A DNA stretch of 64,000 bases, from positions 62,001-126,000 of the forward strand of contig NZ_JH376661.1 of NCBI RefSeq assembly GCF_000233955.1, in the 5' to 3' direction. Under the pieces are notes generated by a model. That model did no database searches and was not told the DNA's origin. It worked only from the letters and a program-made list of their open reading frames with translations. A program made the position numbers and the translations under genes. Below are positions 48,729 to 60,424 of this stretch, piece by piece; within the stretch, counting starts at the first letter, position 1, and every line of letters begins with the position of its first letter. The stretch comes from Paraprevotella clara YIT 11840 (GTDB lineage Bacteria > Bacteroidota > Bacteroidia > Bacteroidales > Bacteroidaceae).

Positions 48729-49783
48729 TGCTTCTGAATTTTAGTTGTTATTACTTTGTTTTCCGTGGTTCGGCAAGATACTACATAACATCCTTTGACC
48801 AAATCGGATAGTTCCATGTCTTCGCCTCCACTTTGTTTTTTTACTAATATTCCTCCATGTGTATAGACAGAAAGTTCTTGCACCTGCGAACGGTCACCTT
48901 CTATTCCCACACAATGGTTTCTAAACACGATACGGATTTGCCTTGTATCATGTGAGATGGTAAAAATAGCGGATGCTTCTTTTTCCAACTCTGCCAAGCG
49001 AGATAAAATGCCTAGGTCTTGGATATAATTGGTGGAGCAAAGGGTATCGCAGGCTACTACGCCATACTTGTTAAATACGTTAATGCAATAAAACTGCCCC
49101 CAATCAACCAAATTTGTTTTCACACTCCATTCACCGTCACTGACTTTAACTGCGGCCTCCCACATACTATGAAAATATGATTGGGTTGATGGAAATTCAA
49201 AATAAAAGGGATCTCCCGTTATAATATAGCACCCGTCACTTCTTTCTGGACGGAAAGAGATGCTAAATTCGGCATTGGGAAAGAAATCATCATATTCCCA
49301 ATCATATTTGGTATACGTGAATGTTGCTCCAATGATCTTAGCACGTGAGGGCAACAAATTAAAATGAACATTCATACTGTCCACTTTCTCTTGTTCATTC
49401 CATAAATAAACCATACCCTTAAAATAAACAGAAGAATCCCCGTCCTCCCCGTAAAAATTATAAGCATAACGCCAATTGATTAACTCAGGATATATGCTAA
49501 ACGTTTTTGCGCTTTCTTCAGAATGTAAAGCCTCTACTAAAACTGGAGACTCATCCGGAAATATAAGATGTTCTTCCCGGTGCACCTTATAAAGTGCGAA
49601 ACTCCAATCATACTTTTGTTCATTGCCATCAACATGGAAAGTACATGTATCCCCATCCAAAAAAGCATATCCGTCCGTAACCTTACGTCCGTCTTGCAAG
49701 GTAATAATAGAAGAAATTTTCTGAGGCATGTTTTGCTGCAAAAGGCAACAAAGCATGATTATTAATATCATGGTACGTTTCAT
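48725..49783 (-). CDS. Secreted protein of unknown function in the degenerate-protease operon
   Basis: 352 residues, not recognised. A signal peptide is clear (about 1-20, MILIIMLCCLLQQ). The body is beta-rich, with many aromatic residues (NWRYAYNFYGEDGDSSVYF), and ends with a tail of the form LSVYTHGGILVKKQ ... LVKGCYVVSCRTTENKVITTKIQ, like the sorting-type tails of its two neighbours. No catalytic motif is visible. It overlaps both neighbours by four bases (ATGA), so all three are translated as a coupled set. Confidence 0.65.
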   Translation of the reverse strand: MKRTMILIIMLCCLLQQNMPQKISSIITLQDGRKVTDGYAFLDGDTCTFHVDGNEQKYDWSFALYKVHREEHLIFPDESPVLVEALHSEESAKTFSIYPELINWRYAYNFYGEDGDSSVYFKGMVYLWNEQEKVDSMNVHFNLLPSRAKIIGATFTYTKYDWEYDDFFPNAEFSISFRPERSDGCYIITGDPFYFEFPSTQSYFHSMWEAAVKVSDGEWSVKTNLVDWGQFYCINVFNKYGVVACDTLCSTNYIQDLGILSRLAELEKEASAIFTISHDTRQIRIVFRNHCVGIEGDRSQVQELSVYTHGGILVKKQSGGEDMELSDLVKGCYVVSCRTTENKVITTKIQKQ

Positions 49784-51522
49784 GGTTTCAAATATTTGGT
49801 GGTTTTAACACATCCTTTCTCTGTATAGAACTTAAGAATGTACAATCCCCTTTCTTGCATCCGAAGTTCATTCAGTTGGAGAATATTTCTTATATACCTT
49901 CCATGGTCATCGTATACTTCTATATAAGCATATTTGTTTTGTATCTCAGGTTGATTTAATGAAGTCCTCGTCCTTGCGTATTCCACAAATGGAGGCAATT
50001 CTATTGTGTATAACTCTTTCCCGTATTTATTTTCAGCCTCAATATCAATCCAAGCATAATTAAACGATATGATATTGGGGATAAAGACATGTGCCATAAA
50101 TGGCTCATACACAAATCTTCGTCGCACCTCTGGATTATACTCTTCTTCTGTACAAACATATAACATCTCTGCCCCCGAATACTCCACATTAAAAACTAAA
50201 TTATAATAGTCTAACAAGGTACTACTTTCTTTTTTAATGATGTTCACAGCTCTGATCTGAGGTTTTAATCCCAACGACAAGTAAAATACATCTTCCACCT
50301 TTTTCCCATCAAGCAAACCTGTGAACATGATTTTTCCGGGAATATCCCCATCCACATTGACCAAATATTTACTTTCATCGTCCACAGCCCCGATTTGAAA
50401 AGACAGTGTATTTACAGCCTGGGAGATGATTGTATCTTTCCCGTTAGGCAGAGACAAGGTATAACACCATTGCGCTTCCGAGATTATTCCTCCAGACGTT
50501 TTTTTGAGAGAAAAACTGTGCCCCTCATAGGCAGAAGCCATACCCGTATCGTCTATTCCCTGCCCCACAATTTCTACAGTTTTGGGAGTATCCAATCCCC
50601 ATCCTATAGCATTTAAAAGTTCCACTGTGGTAGCATCAACAGTAAATGGCTTGGTTCCCGTTTTCAAATCATAGTGCATTAGTGATTCCGAATTATCCAA
50701 GTAAATCAATGATTTGTAGATTTCAAACTTTTCCGGAGCATACAATTTGTGCCTGTCATCCTGCTTTAATGCATACAAGTACGTTCCTTGTTCTGGCTGG
50801 ACAAATGCTGTCAATTCTGGATTCTCCCGATTTCCTATATTAGAGATATCTTTCAGGTACTTCCCTTGGGATGAAAAGATGAATTCATCAAAGATAGAAC
50901 AGCCTTCATTTTCGCTAAACGCAATTATATCTTTTCCGCGTATGGTTTTCTGGGTCACACTTGACCCGAATCCTAATGAGACAGCGATAGCACGCATCAA
51001 TGCGTAGGTCATGCTTCGTGTGGATGCATTGATACTTGTATTGTAACTGCAATCCCAAGGTTTACGTTTGTTGATATAAATCAAAGCATCTACAGGAGTG
51101 TTTTCATCATTCATTTCCTTATCGTACAGTTGAGCATACAAACTTTTCGGGTAGTATACATTTTCTTCCGGATAATAAATCACTTCTACCCGCATATCAT
51201 CATCTGTATCCAAATCTTCATAAAACACCTTGATTTTAATTGGAAACTTGTTGTTCAAGTAAGGTTGCCAAAGTGTAGCCGCAACATTAGCGCAGATTTT
51301 TACAGAATCCGGTATACTGGCATCCTTTATATCTATGTCTATCACACCTCTTTGACTGCTACTCAAACGTTTTTCCTTGGACGGTATGGTTTGAGCAATC
51401 GAAGCAGATTCGTTTGCCCTGAATTTTTCAGCAAAAATTAAAGTTTCAAAATCCTGTGGCCATGCCTCCGTTGAAAAAAGGAGCATTAAACAACCAAACA
51501 TCATTTTTAAGACATTGTTCAT
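49780..51522 (-). CDS. Secreted metzincin-like protein with degenerate zinc site (RAIAV)
   Basis: 580 residues from the ATG at 51522, chosen because an in-frame ATG at 51552 coincides with the predicted transcription start. The signal peptide is NNVLKMMFGCLMLLFSTEA. The segment SMTYALMRAIAVSLGFGSS (R177 to F185 in this numbering) aligns with a HExxHGLGF zinc motif but carries R, A and V in place of H, E and H. LYAPEKFEIYKSLIYLDN, LMHYDL and TTVELLNAIGWGLD follow, as in active relatives (LYAP ... LM ... L-DIGW). A sorting-like tail ends GLYILKFYTEKG. First gene of the operon. Confidence 0.72.
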   Translation of the reverse strand: MNNVLKMMFGCLMLLFSTEAWPQDFETLIFAEKFRANESASIAQTIPSKEKRLSSSQRGVIDIDIKDASIPDSVKICANVAATLWQPYLNNKFPIKIKVFYEDLDTDDDMRVEVIYYPEENVYYPKSLYAQLYDKEMNDENTPVDALIYINKRKPWDCSYNTSINASTRSMTYALMRAIAVSLGFGSSVTQKTIRGKDIIAFSENEGCSIFDEFIFSSQGKYLKDISNIGNRENPELTAFVQPEQGTYLYALKQDDRHKLYAPEKFEIYKSLIYLDNSESLMHYDLKTGTKPFTVDATTVELLNAIGWGLDTPKTVEIVGQGIDDTGMASAYEGHSFSLKKTSGGIISEAQWCYTLSLPNGKDTIISQAVNTLSFQIGAVDDESKYLVNVDGDIPGKIMFTGLLDGKKVEDVFYLSLGLKPQIRAVNIIKKESSTLLDYYNLVFNVEYSGAEMLYVCTEEEYNPEVRRRFVYEPFMAHVFIPNIISFNYAWIDIEAENKYGKELYTIELPPFVEYARTRTSLNQPEIQNKYAYIEVYDDHGRYIRNILQLNELRMQERGLYILKFYTEKGCVKTTKYLKP

Positions 51523-51554
51523 AACACTATAATTTAGTTTAATATTCGACATGG

Positions 51555-51585
51555 TAAAGATATGTATTTTTCAGTATACTGCAAA
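51555..51585 (-). promoter_or_regulatory. Promoter of the degenerate-protease operon
   Basis: Minus strand TTTG (51582-51585), 19 bases, TATCTTTA (51555-51562, one mismatch from TAnnTTTG). The start point would be close to 51549, favouring the ATG at 51522 for the first gene. Confidence 0.68.
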
Positions 51586-51716
51586 ATATTTTCAAAAATA
51601 TACAATATTACTCGCTTTTTATTAAAACAGACATTTGGGATAATATAGATGATTCCGACTTACTACCTTATACCTTAAAGAACTATTTGGTTTCGAATCC
51701 ACCTTATCGAAAACAA

Positions 51717-51753
51717 GAAAAAGCCGCTCCGGAAATTCCGGAACGGCTTTTTC
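51717..51753 (-). terminator. Terminator after rpoC
   Basis: A-run, then GCCGTTCCGGAA paired with TTTCCGGAGCGGC, then TTTTTC on the minus strand; the stem is nearly symmetric. It lies 27 bases past the rpoC stop and ends the rplKAJL-rpoBC transcript. Confidence 0.9.
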
Positions 51754-51779
51754 TTACTACTGGCTAAAAGCAGTCTATT

Positions 51780-54700
51780 TTACTCATCCAAATCAAGGAT
51801 AGACTTACGATTGGCCATCAGGCGGTCGTACTCCTCCTTGCAGCCTACGACAATCTTGCCGAACTCACGAAGTCCCGTACCTGCCGGTATCAGATGACCA
51901 CAGATGACGTTCTCCTTCATACCTTCGAGTTTATCGGTCTTTCCATTGATGGCCGCGTCATTCAGCACCTTCGTCGTTTCCTGGAAGGAAGCTGCCGACA
52001 TGAAGCTCGAAGTCTGTAATGCCGCACGGGTAATACCTTGCAGAATCTGGATTGAGGTGGCCGGCATGGCGTCACGTACCTGCACCAACTTCAAATCCTT
52101 ACGTTTCAACGTAGAATTCTCGTCACGCAACTTACGGGCCGTCACAATCATACCTTTTTGCATCGTTTCCGAGTCACCGGCATCCACCACGACTTTCTTG
52201 CCCCAAATGCGGTCGTTCTCTTCCGCGAAATCGAGCTTGTCCACAATCTGCTGCTCCAAGAATCGAGTGTCGCCCGGTTCGTCAATCTGCACCTTACGCA
52301 TCATCTGACGGACAATCACCTCAAAGTGCTTGTCGTTAATCTTCACACCTTGCAAACGGTACACGTCCTGTATCTCGTTCACGATATATTCCTGCACCGC
52401 CGTAGGACCTTTAATGGCCAAAATGTCGGCTGGCGTAGTGGCACCGTCTGATAGTGGAGTTCCGGCACGTACGTAGTCGTTCTCTTGTACCAGAATCTGC
52501 TTGGACAACGGTACGAGATACTTCTTCACTTCACCCAACTTGGAAGTGACGATAATCTCACGGTTACCGCGTTTCAGTTTACCCATCGTGATCTCACCGT
52601 CGATTTCCGAAACGACAGCGGGATTAGACGGATTACGCGCTTCGAACAACTCGGTCACACGCGGAAGACCTCCCGTGATGTCGCCGGCTTTACCTACGGC
52701 ACGCGGAATCTTCACCAATACGTCTCCGGCTTTGACAATCTGCTTATCCTCAATAGCCAAGTGTCCGCCGATGGGGAAGTTATACGTACGAATCAGCTCT
52801 CCGTTCTCGTCCAAGATATGAGCCGAAGGAACCTTCGTCCTGTCTTTTGACTCTATGATGATCATCTCGCGCAGACCCGTCGTCTCATCGGCTTCCACAC
52901 GATAAGTCACACCTTCTATCACGTCTTCAAACTGAATCTTACCCGGAGTTTCCGTCACGATAACCGCGTTAAACGGATCCCACTTGGCTATCAGCTTGCC
53001 TTTCTCTACTTTATCTCCTTCGTTCACATACAAAGTAGAACCGTAAGGCACATTTTGCGTGAAGAGGACAATATCGGTATTCACGTCGACGAAGCGGACC
53101 TCGGCCAAACGTCCTACCACCATCTTGGCTGCATTTCCGGTCTCATCGGTAATATCTACCGTACGCAACTCTTCGAACTCTACCTTCGAATCGTACTTCG
53201 CGACGATAGATGCATTGGCTGCCGCATTCGAAGCCACACCACCGGCATGGAACGTACGCAACGTCAACTGTGTACCCGGCTCACCGATGGACTGGGCGGC
53301 AATCACGCCGACCGCCTCGCCTTTCTGTACCATCCGGCTCGTAGCCAAGTTGCGGCCATAGCACTTCATGCAGACTCCCTTACGGCTCTCGCAAGTCAAT
53401 ACGGAACGGATTTCCACACTCTCGATCGGAGAGTCTTCGATTTCCTGTGCCTTGTCTTCCGTGATTTCCTCCCCGGCGGAAACAATCAACTTACCCGTCG
53501 TAGGATTGATAATATCATGCACGGACACACGTCCTAGAATACGTTCGTAAAGTGAAGAAATGACTTCATCGCCGTTCTTCAAAGCCGTACATACCAGACC
53601 GCGCAACGTACCGCAATCCTCTTCCGTGATAATCACGTCGTGGGATACGTCTACAAGACGACGCGTCAAGTAACCGGCATCGGCTGTCTTCAAGGCCGTA
53701 TCGGCCAAACCCTTACGGGCACCGTGGGTAGAAATGAAGTACTCCAACACGCTCATGCCTTCCTTGAAGTTGGAAAGAATCGGGTTTTCGATAATCTGGG
53801 CACCTTCGGCTCCGGCTTTCTGGGGCTTGGCCATCAAACCACGCATACCGGAAAGCTGGCTGATCTGTCCGGCAGAACCACGGGCTCCGGAATCCAACAT
53901 CATATATACGGCATTGAAACCCTGGTCGGCTTCTTTCATGGTCTTCATCAAGACCTTGGAAAGGTCATTGTTGACGTGTGTCCAAGTATCGATGACCTGG
54001 TTATAACGTTCGTTGTCCGTGATGAAACCCATACCATAATCATTGGCAATGCGTTCCACTTCTTCGTTTCCGCGACGAACCAGTTCCTCTTTTTCTTCCG
54101 GAATGATAATATCACCCAAGTTGAACGACAAACCGCCCACGTATGCCATACGATAACCCAGATTCTTGATACCGTCCAGGAATTCGCAGGCACGAGCCAC
54201 ACCTACCGTCTTGATCACGTCGGTGATGATGCCGCGCAAAGTCTTTTTGGAAATGATGTCATTGAAATAACCGACTTCTTCCGGTATGATTTCGTTGACA
54301 ATCACACGGCCTACGGACGTTTCCACCATCTTCTTTTCCAGCTCGCCATTCGCATTCAGGTCCTTTACCACAACTTTAATAGGCGCATGAATGTCTACAC
54401 GCTTCTCATTGTAAGCAATGATAGCCTCTTCGGGACCATAGAATGTCAAACCTTCGCCCTTAGAACCGGGACGGAGCTTGGTAATATAGTACAAGCCCAA
54501 CACCATATCCTGAGAAGGCACCGTAATCGGCGCACCGTTTGCCGGATTCAGGATATTATGAGACTGCAACATCAGAATCTGAGCTTCCAGAATCGCTTCG
54601 TTGCTCAAAGGCAAATGCACAGCCATCTGGTCACCGTCGAAGTCGGCATTGAACGCCGTACAAGCCAACGGATGCAACTGGATAGCCTTACCTTCTATCA

Positions 54701-56057
54701 TCTTGGGTTGGAAAGCCTGGATACCCAAGCGGTGCAATGTCGGAGCACGGTTCAACAACACCGGGTGTCCTTTCATCACGTATTCCAAAATATCCCAAAT
54801 CACAGGCTCCTTGCGGTCTACAATCTTCTTGGCAGACTTCACGGTCTTCACGATACCGCGTTCTATAAGCTTACGGATGATGAACGGCTTATAAAGTTCT
54901 GCGGCCATCAATTTAGGCAGACCACATTCTCCCATCTTCAACTCCGGTCCTACAACGATAACCGAACGGGCTGAATAGTCCACACGCTTACCCAACAGGT
55001 TCTGACGGAAACGGCCTTGCTTACCTTTCAACGAATCGGAAAGGGACTTCAAAGGACGGTTGGCATCCGTCTTTACCGCACTGGACTTGCGGGAGTTGTC
55101 GAACAAGCTGTCCACGGCCTCTTGCAACATACGTTTCTCATTACGCAAAATCACCTCGGGAGCTTTGATTTCAATCAGTCGCTTCAGACGGTTGTTACGG
55201 ATAATGACACGACGATACAAGTCGTTCAAGTCGGAAGTGGCAAAACGGCCGCCATCCAACGGAACCAACGGACGCAGTTCGGGCGGAATCACCGGAAGGA
55301 TTTTCATAATCATCCATTCGGGCTTATTGCGTCCCCGACTGGCACGGAAAGACTCAACCACCTGCAACCGCTTCAGGGCTTCGGTCTTACGCTGCTGGGC
55401 CGTATCGGCATTGGCACTGTCACGCAATTCGTATGACAATTTATCCAAATCCAAACGGAGCAAAAGGTCATAAATGGCCTCTGCACCCATCTTGGCTATG
55501 AACTTATTAGGATCCGAATCATCCAAATACTGGTTCTCTTTGGGAAGTTTCTCCAGATAATCCAAATATTCATCTTCGGTCAACAAGTCATTGGCTGCGA
55601 TTCCTTCTTCGGCCAGCACGCCCGGCTGAATGACTATATAACGTTCGTAGTAAATGACTGCATCCAGCTTCTTTGTCGGTATTCCCAACAGATAACCGAT
55701 TTTGTTCGGTAACGAACGAAAATACCAGATATGAGCCACAGGCACCACCAATGCAATGTGTCCTGAACGTTCGCGACGTACCTTCTTTTCTGTTACTTCC
55801 ACGCCACAACGGTCGCAGACAATACCCTTATAACGAATCCGTTTATACTTTCCGCAATGGCATTCATAATCCTTCGTCGGACCAAAAATACGCTCGCAGA
55901 ACAAACCGTCACGTTCGGGTTTATAGGTACGATAGTTAATGGTTTCGGGTTTCAAAACCTCACCATACGAATTTTCCAGGATTTCTTCGGGCGAAGCCAA
56001 TCCGATGGTTATCTTCGTAAAGTTACTCTTTATTTTAGATTCTTTTCTAAAAGCCAT
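51780..56057 (-). CDS. rpoC: RNA polymerase beta' subunit
   Basis: 1425 residues. The N-terminal zinc site ([13 protein letters not shown] ... CDRCG), the catalytic Mg site [12 protein letters not shown], the clamp and the second zinc site [15 protein letters not shown] are all present. With RpoB it forms the polymerase active centre. It starts 29 bases after rpoB and ends at a strong terminator. Confidence 0.98.
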   Translation of the reverse strand: MAFRKESKIKSNFTKITIGLASPEEILENSYGEVLKPETINYRTYKPERDGLFCERIFGPTKDYECHCGKYKRIRYKGIVCDRCGVEVTEKKVRRERSGHIALVVPVAHIWYFRSLPNKIGYLLGIPTKKLDAVIYYERYIVIQPGVLAEEGIAANDLLTEDEYLDYLEKLPKENQYLDDSDPNKFIAKMGAEAIYDLLLRLDLDKLSYELRDSANADTAQQRKTEALKRLQVVESFRASRGRNKPEWMIMKILPVIPPELRPLVPLDGGRFATSDLNDLYRRVIIRNNRLKRLIEIKAPEVILRNEKRMLQEAVDSLFDNSRKSSAVKTDANRPLKSLSDSLKGKQGRFRQNLLGKRVDYSARSVIVVGPELKMGECGLPKLMAAELYKPFIIRKLIERGIVKTVKSAKKIVDRKEPVIWDILEYVMKGHPVLLNRAPTLHRLGIQAFQPKMIEGKAIQLHPLACTAFNADFDGDQMAVHLPLSNEAILEAQILMLQSHNILNPANGAPITVPSQDMVLGLYYITKLRPGSKGEGLTFYGPEEAIIAYNEKRVDIHAPIKVVVKDLNANGELEKKMVETSVGRVIVNEIIPEEVGYFNDIISKKTLRGIITDVIKTVGVARACEFLDGIKNLGYRMAYVGGLSFNLGDIIIPEEKEELVRRGNEEVERIANDYGMGFITDNERYNQVIDTWTHVNNDLSKVLMKTMKEADQGFNAVYMMLDSGARGSAGQISQLSGMRGLMAKPQKAGAEGAQIIENPILSNFKEGMSVLEYFISTHGARKGLADTALKTADAGYLTRRLVDVSHDVIITEEDCGTLRGLVCTALKNGDEVISSLYERILGRVSVHDIINPTTGKLIVSAGEEITEDKAQEIEDSPIESVEIRSVLTCESRKGVCMKCYGRNLATSRMVQKGEAVGVIAAQSIGEPGTQLTLRTFHAGGVASNAAANASIVAKYDSKVEFEELRTVDITDETGNAAKMVVGRLAEVRFVDVNTDIVLFTQNVPYGSTLYVNEGDKVEKGKLIAKWDPFNAVIVTETPGKIQFEDVIEGVTYRVEADETTGLREMIIIESKDRTKVPSAHILDENGELIRTYNFPIGGHLAIEDKQIVKAGDVLVKIPRAVGKAGDITGGLPRVTELFEARNPSNPAVVSEIDGEITMGKLKRGNREIIVTSKLGEVKKYLVPLSKQILVQENDYVRAGTPLSDGATTPADILAIKGPTAVQEYIVNEIQDVYRLQGVKINDKHFEVIVRQMMRKVQIDEPGDTRFLEQQIVDKLDFAEENDRIWGKKVVVDAGDSETMQKGMIVTARKLRDENSTLKRKDLKLVQVRDAMPATSIQILQGITRAALQTSSFMSAASFQETTKVLNDAAINGKTDKLEGMKENVICGHLIPAGTGLREFGKIVVGCKEEYDRLMANRKSILDLDE

Positions 56058-56086
56058 ATTCTGTTATTAATAAAAGAGTTCAACTG

Positions 56087-59000
56087 TTATTCAAGCGTAA
56101 TGCTCAACCCCAAGCCTCTCAGCTCGTGGAGCAACACATTCAGTGATTCCGGAATACCCGGAGTTGGCATCGGCTCGCCCTTGACAATCGCTTCGTATGC
56201 TTTCGAACGGCCTACCACATCGTCCGACTTGATAGTCAAAATTTCCTGTAGCACATGAGATGCACCGAACGCCTCGATGGCCCAGACTTCCATTTCTCCG
56301 AAACGCTGCCCACCGAACTGCGCCTTACCTCCGAGCGGCTGTTGGGTAATCAATGAATACGGACCGATGGAACGGGCGTGCATCTTGTCTTCTACCATAT
56401 GACCTAACTTCAGCATATAAGCAATACCGACAGTGGCCAACTGGTCGAACTTCTCACCGGTCTCACCGTCATACAACTGCGTAGAGCAATAGCGCGGTAA
56501 ACCGGCCTTATCGGTCCATTCACACAAGTCATCCAACGTAGCACCATCGAAAATCGGAGTGGCAAACTTCACTCCAAGTTCTTTTCCGGCAGCCCCTAAA
56601 ACAGTCTCGAAAATCTGACCGATGTTCATACGAGAAGGCACACCCAACGGATTCAAAACGATATCGACCGGCGTTCCGTCAGCCAAGAACGGCATGTCTT
56701 CCTGACGTACGATTTTTGATACGATACCCTTGTTTCCGTGACGTCCGGCCATCTTGTCGCCGACACCGATCTTACGTTTCTTGGCGATATAAACCTTAGC
56801 CATCTGAATGATACCCGAAGGCAATTCATCACCAATCGTAATCGCAAACTTCTTACGTTTCAGTTCGGCATCAAGCAACTTGTATTTCTTCAGGAAGTTT
56901 ATAATCAGTTGAGATATCAAACCGTTCAGATGCTCGTCGTCCGTCCAGCCACTTAACTGTATCGTCGTAAAATCGAGTCCTTCCAAAGCGGAAGCCGCAA
57001 ACTTACGTCCCGAAGCAATCACGTCGCTACCCATATAATCTTTCACGCCTTGTGAAACCTTGTCTTTCGTCAGCTCCAACAATTTGTCTATCAAAATGGC
57101 CTTCAAATCTTCAACCTTGCTGTTGAATTCCTCGTCTATTTTCGGAAGAATCAGTTTGTCCGCAGCCTTGGCAGCACGTGTCTTGATGGCACGGGAGAAC
57201 AACTTCTTATCTATCACCACACCATTCAATGACGGAGAAGCTTTCAAAGAAGCATCCTTCACATCACCGGCTTTATCACCGAAAATGGCACGCAGCAGCT
57301 TCTCTTCGGGCGAAGGATCGCTCTCACCCTTCGGAGTAATCTTACCGATCATAATATCACCCGGCTGAATGCGGGCACCGACGCGGACAATACCATTCTC
57401 ATCCAAATCTTTAGTAGCTTCTTCGCTTACATTCGGAATATCAGCCGTCAACTCTTCCACTCCACGTTTCGTTTCACGAACTTCCAACGAGAATTCTTCC
57501 ACATGGATTGAAGTCAAAATATCTTCGCGTACCACGCGCTCGTTCAGCACAATGGCATCCTCATAGTTATAGCCTTTCCATGGCATGTAAGCCACCAAAA
57601 GGTTCTTACCCAAAGCCAGTTCTCCTTGCTGGGTAGAATAACCTTCCGTCAAAATGTCCCCGGCTTTTACGCGTTGGCCTTTATCGCAGATAGGACGAAG
57701 GTCAATCGTCATATTCTGGTTTGTACGACGGAACTTCGGGATGCGGTATTCTTTCAACGCAGGCTCGAAACTTACGAACTCTTCTTCTTCCGTACGGTCG
57801 TACAAAATACGAATGGTCGTAGCGTCCACATATTCAATCACGCCATCACCCTCAGCCGTAATCATCGTACGGGAATCCTCACATACCTGTTTTTCTATAC
57901 CGGTACCTACAATCGGAGATTCGCTACGCAACAAAGGCACGGCCTGGCGCATCATGTTTGAACCCATCAACGCACGGTGCGCGTCGTCATGCTCCAAGAA
58001 CGGAATCAAAGATGCGGCAATAGAAGCAATCTGCTGCGGAGCCACGTCCATCAGATTCACATCAGAAGGGGGAACAACCGGATAATCGTCATCCTGACGA
58101 CACTTTACTTTCTTACGGATAAACGTACCGTCATCATTCAACGGTGCATTACCCTGTCCGATAATCTTGCCTTCTTCCTCTTCTGCTGTCAAATATTCAA
58201 TACCGGTTTCCAATGATAAATCAACCACTCCGTCTTGCACCTTACGGTAAGGGGTTTCAATGAAACCGAGGTCGTTAATCTTGGCATATACACACAAAGA
58301 AGAAATCAAACCGATGTTCGGTCCTTCAGGAGATTCGATAGGACACAAACGGCCATAGTGTGTATAGTGTACGTCACGCACTTCGAAACCGGCACGTTCA
58401 CGAGACAAACCGCCAGGACCGAGGGCAGACAAACGACGTTTGTGCGTTACCTCTGCCAGAGGGTTGGTCTGGTCCATGAATTGCGAAAGGGCATTGGTTC
58501 CGAAGAAAGAATTAATCACGGAAGAAATGGTCTTCGCATTAATCAAGTCCGTCGGAGTAAAGACTTCGTTGTCACGTACATTCATACGTTCCCGAATCGT
58601 ACGACTCATGCGAGCCAAACCAATAGCAAACTGATTGCTTAATTGTTCGCCTACAGTCCTTACACGACGGTTGCTCAAATGGTCGATGTCATCGACAAGT
58701 GCCTTTGAGTTTATCAACTCTATCAGATACTTGATAATCTCGATAATATCTTCTTTCGTCAATACGCGGACATCCATATCCGTAGAAAGATTCAGCTTTC
58801 TATTGATACGGTAGCGTCCCACTTCACCCAAATCATAACGTTTCTCTGAAAAGAACAAGTTATTGATGACCTCACGTGCACTGGCATCATCTGCGGGGTC
58901 GGCGTTACGCAACTGACGGTAAATGTATAATACAGCTTCCTTTTCAGAATTACTCGGGTCCTTCTGAAGTGTATTGAAGATGATAGAATAATCAGACGTA

Positions 59001-59902
59001 TTTATCTCTTCCTTATGCAACAACACACTTTGAACACCGCTATCTAAAATGATACAAATATTGTCTTCGTCCAATATAGCTTCACGGTCTAAGATGACTT
59101 CATTACGCTCTATTGAAACCACCTCACCCGTGTCTTCATCCACGAAATCTTCAATCCAGCTCTTCAGCACACGTGCAGCTAACTTCTTACCAATGTATTT
59201 CTTTAAATTGGTTTTCGTCGCTTTGACTTCTTCCGCCAAATTGAAAATCTCCAGAATATCCTTGTCGTCCTCGAAACCTATGGCACGCAACAAAGTCGTA
59301 ACAGGCAATTTCTTCTTACGGTCGATATACGCATACATGACATTATTGATGTCTGTAGCAAATTCAATCCATGAACCTTTAAATGGAATGATACGTGCCG
59401 AATATAGTTGCGTCCCATTCGCATGAATACTTGAACCGAAGAAAACACCCGGAGAACGATGTAATTGGGAAACTACAACTCGTTCAGCTCCGTTAATAAT
59501 AAAAGTTCCATTATCGGTCATATAAGGAATAGGACCTAAGAACACATCCTGAATAACCGTATCAAAGTCTTCGTGATCCGGGTCGGTACAATACAACTTC
59601 AATTTGGCCTTGAGCGGCACACTATAGGTGAGCCCACGCTCTAAACACTCTTCAATTGTATAGCGGGGAGGATCAATATAATAATCAAGGAACTCCAAAA
59701 CGAAGTTATTACGCGTATCGGCAATTGGGAAATTCTCTGAGAAGACTTTATATAAGCCGTCGTTTTTACGTTTCTCAGGAGGAGTATCCAACTGCAGGAA
59801 GTCCTTAAACGACTTCAATTGCACATCAAGAAAATCCGGATAAGGCATCGGACTCTTAACTGTTGCAAAGTTAACTCTCTGATTTACAAGATTAGAAGAC
59901 AT
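56087..59902 (-). CDS. rpoB: RNA polymerase beta subunit
   Basis: 1271 residues. The rifampicin-binding segment reads [17 protein letters not shown] then [13 protein letters not shown], with the Asp, His and Ser positions most often changed in resistant strains all wild type. [16 protein letters not shown] and [13 protein letters not shown] are core motifs. It follows rplL after a 106-base gap containing a hairpin. Confidence 0.98.
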   Translation of the reverse strand: MSSNLVNQRVNFATVKSPMPYPDFLDVQLKSFKDFLQLDTPPEKRKNDGLYKVFSENFPIADTRNNFVLEFLDYYIDPPRYTIEECLERGLTYSVPLKAKLKLYCTDPDHEDFDTVIQDVFLGPIPYMTDNGTFIINGAERVVVSQLHRSPGVFFGSSIHANGTQLYSARIIPFKGSWIEFATDINNVMYAYIDRKKKLPVTTLLRAIGFEDDKDILEIFNLAEEVKATKTNLKKYIGKKLAARVLKSWIEDFVDEDTGEVVSIERNEVILDREAILDEDNICIILDSGVQSVLLHKEEINTSDYSIIFNTLQKDPSNSEKEAVLYIYRQLRNADPADDASAREVINNLFFSEKRYDLGEVGRYRINRKLNLSTDMDVRVLTKEDIIEIIKYLIELINSKALVDDIDHLSNRRVRTVGEQLSNQFAIGLARMSRTIRERMNVRDNEVFTPTDLINAKTISSVINSFFGTNALSQFMDQTNPLAEVTHKRRLSALGPGGLSRERAGFEVRDVHYTHYGRLCPIESPEGPNIGLISSLCVYAKINDLGFIETPYRKVQDGVVDLSLETGIEYLTAEEEEGKIIGQGNAPLNDDGTFIRKKVKCRQDDDYPVVPPSDVNLMDVAPQQIASIAASLIPFLEHDDAHRALMGSNMMRQAVPLLRSESPIVGTGIEKQVCEDSRTMITAEGDGVIEYVDATTIRILYDRTEEEEFVSFEPALKEYRIPKFRRTNQNMTIDLRPICDKGQRVKAGDILTEGYSTQQGELALGKNLLVAYMPWKGYNYEDAIVLNERVVREDILTSIHVEEFSLEVRETKRGVEELTADIPNVSEEATKDLDENGIVRVGARIQPGDIMIGKITPKGESDPSPEEKLLRAIFGDKAGDVKDASLKASPSLNGVVIDKKLFSRAIKTRAAKAADKLILPKIDEEFNSKVEDLKAILIDKLLELTKDKVSQGVKDYMGSDVIASGRKFAASALEGLDFTTIQLSGWTDDEHLNGLISQLIINFLKKYKLLDAELKRKKFAITIGDELPSGIIQMAKVYIAKKRKIGVGDKMAGRHGNKGIVSKIVRQEDMPFLADGTPVDIVLNPLGVPSRMNIGQIFETVLGAAGKELGVKFATPIFDGATLDDLCEWTDKAGLPRYCSTQLYDGETGEKFDQLATVGIAYMLKLGHMVEDKMHARSIGPYSLITQQPLGGKAQFGGQRFGEMEVWAIEAFGASHVLQEILTIKSDDVVGRSKAYEAIVKGEPMPTPGIPESLNVLLHELRGLGLSITLE

Positions 59903-59943
59903 CTATATTATTATTAGTTGAACTTGTTGATAGTTTTAGACAC

Positions 59944-59981
59944 AAAAAGGTAAAGAACCCTCTACCAGAGGATTCTTTACC
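59944..59981 (-). terminator. Attenuator-like hairpin between rplL and rpoB
   Basis: GGTAAAGAATCCTCT pairs with AGAGGGTTCTTTACC around a three-base loop (one or two mismatches) and is followed by TTTTTG on the minus strand. The stem is very stable. As in E. coli, it could terminate part of the transcripts and so lower polymerase output relative to ribosomal protein L7/L12. Confidence 0.72.
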
Positions 59982-60008
59982 GATAAACCTGCTAATACAG
60001 GCTTTTAA

Positions 60009-60386
60009 TTACTTCAACTCGATTTCAGCACCAGCTTCTTCGAGAGTCTTCTTCAAAGCTTCAGCATCAGCTTTCGGCATTCCTTCCTTCAATACGCTGG
60101 GAGCACCGTCAACCATTTCTTTGGCTTCTTTCAAGCCAAGGCCGCAAGCTTCTTTCACAGCCTTAACTACCTGCAACTTAGCTGCACCTGCACTCTTCAA
60201 TACTACATCGAAAGAATCTTTTGCAGCAGCAGCTTCAGCGCCACCAGCAGCAGGACCAGCAGCAACAGCAACAGCTGCAGCAGCAGGTTCAATTCCGTAC
60301 TCATCCTTCAGGATAGTTGCCAATTCATTAACTTCCTTAACTGTCAAATTTACCAATTCTTCAGCAATAGCTTTCAAATCTGCCAT
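60009..60386 (-). CDS. rplL: 50S ribosomal protein L7/L12
   Basis: 125 residues. An N-terminal dimerisation helix ([19 protein letters not shown]), an alanine-rich hinge ([19 protein letters not shown]) and the C-terminal factor-binding domain ([19 protein letters not shown]) are clear. It forms the stalk that recruits EF-G and EF-Tu. Present in four copies or more per ribosome, which fits the read-through attenuator downstream. Confidence 0.98.
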   Translation of the reverse strand: MADLKAIAEELVNLTVKEVNELATILKDEYGIEPAAAAVAVAAGPAAGGAEAAAAKDSFDVVLKSAGAAKLQVVKAVKEACGLGLKEAKEMVDGAPSVLKEGMPKADAEALKKTLEEAGAEIELK

Positions 60387-60424
60387 TTTTATTCTATTTT
60401 TTATTTGTTTGATACTAATTTAAT

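Noticed and set aside
53640-54974. A 444-codon plus-strand frame opposite rpoC
   Set aside because: Antisense to a conserved, essential gene with no features of its own.
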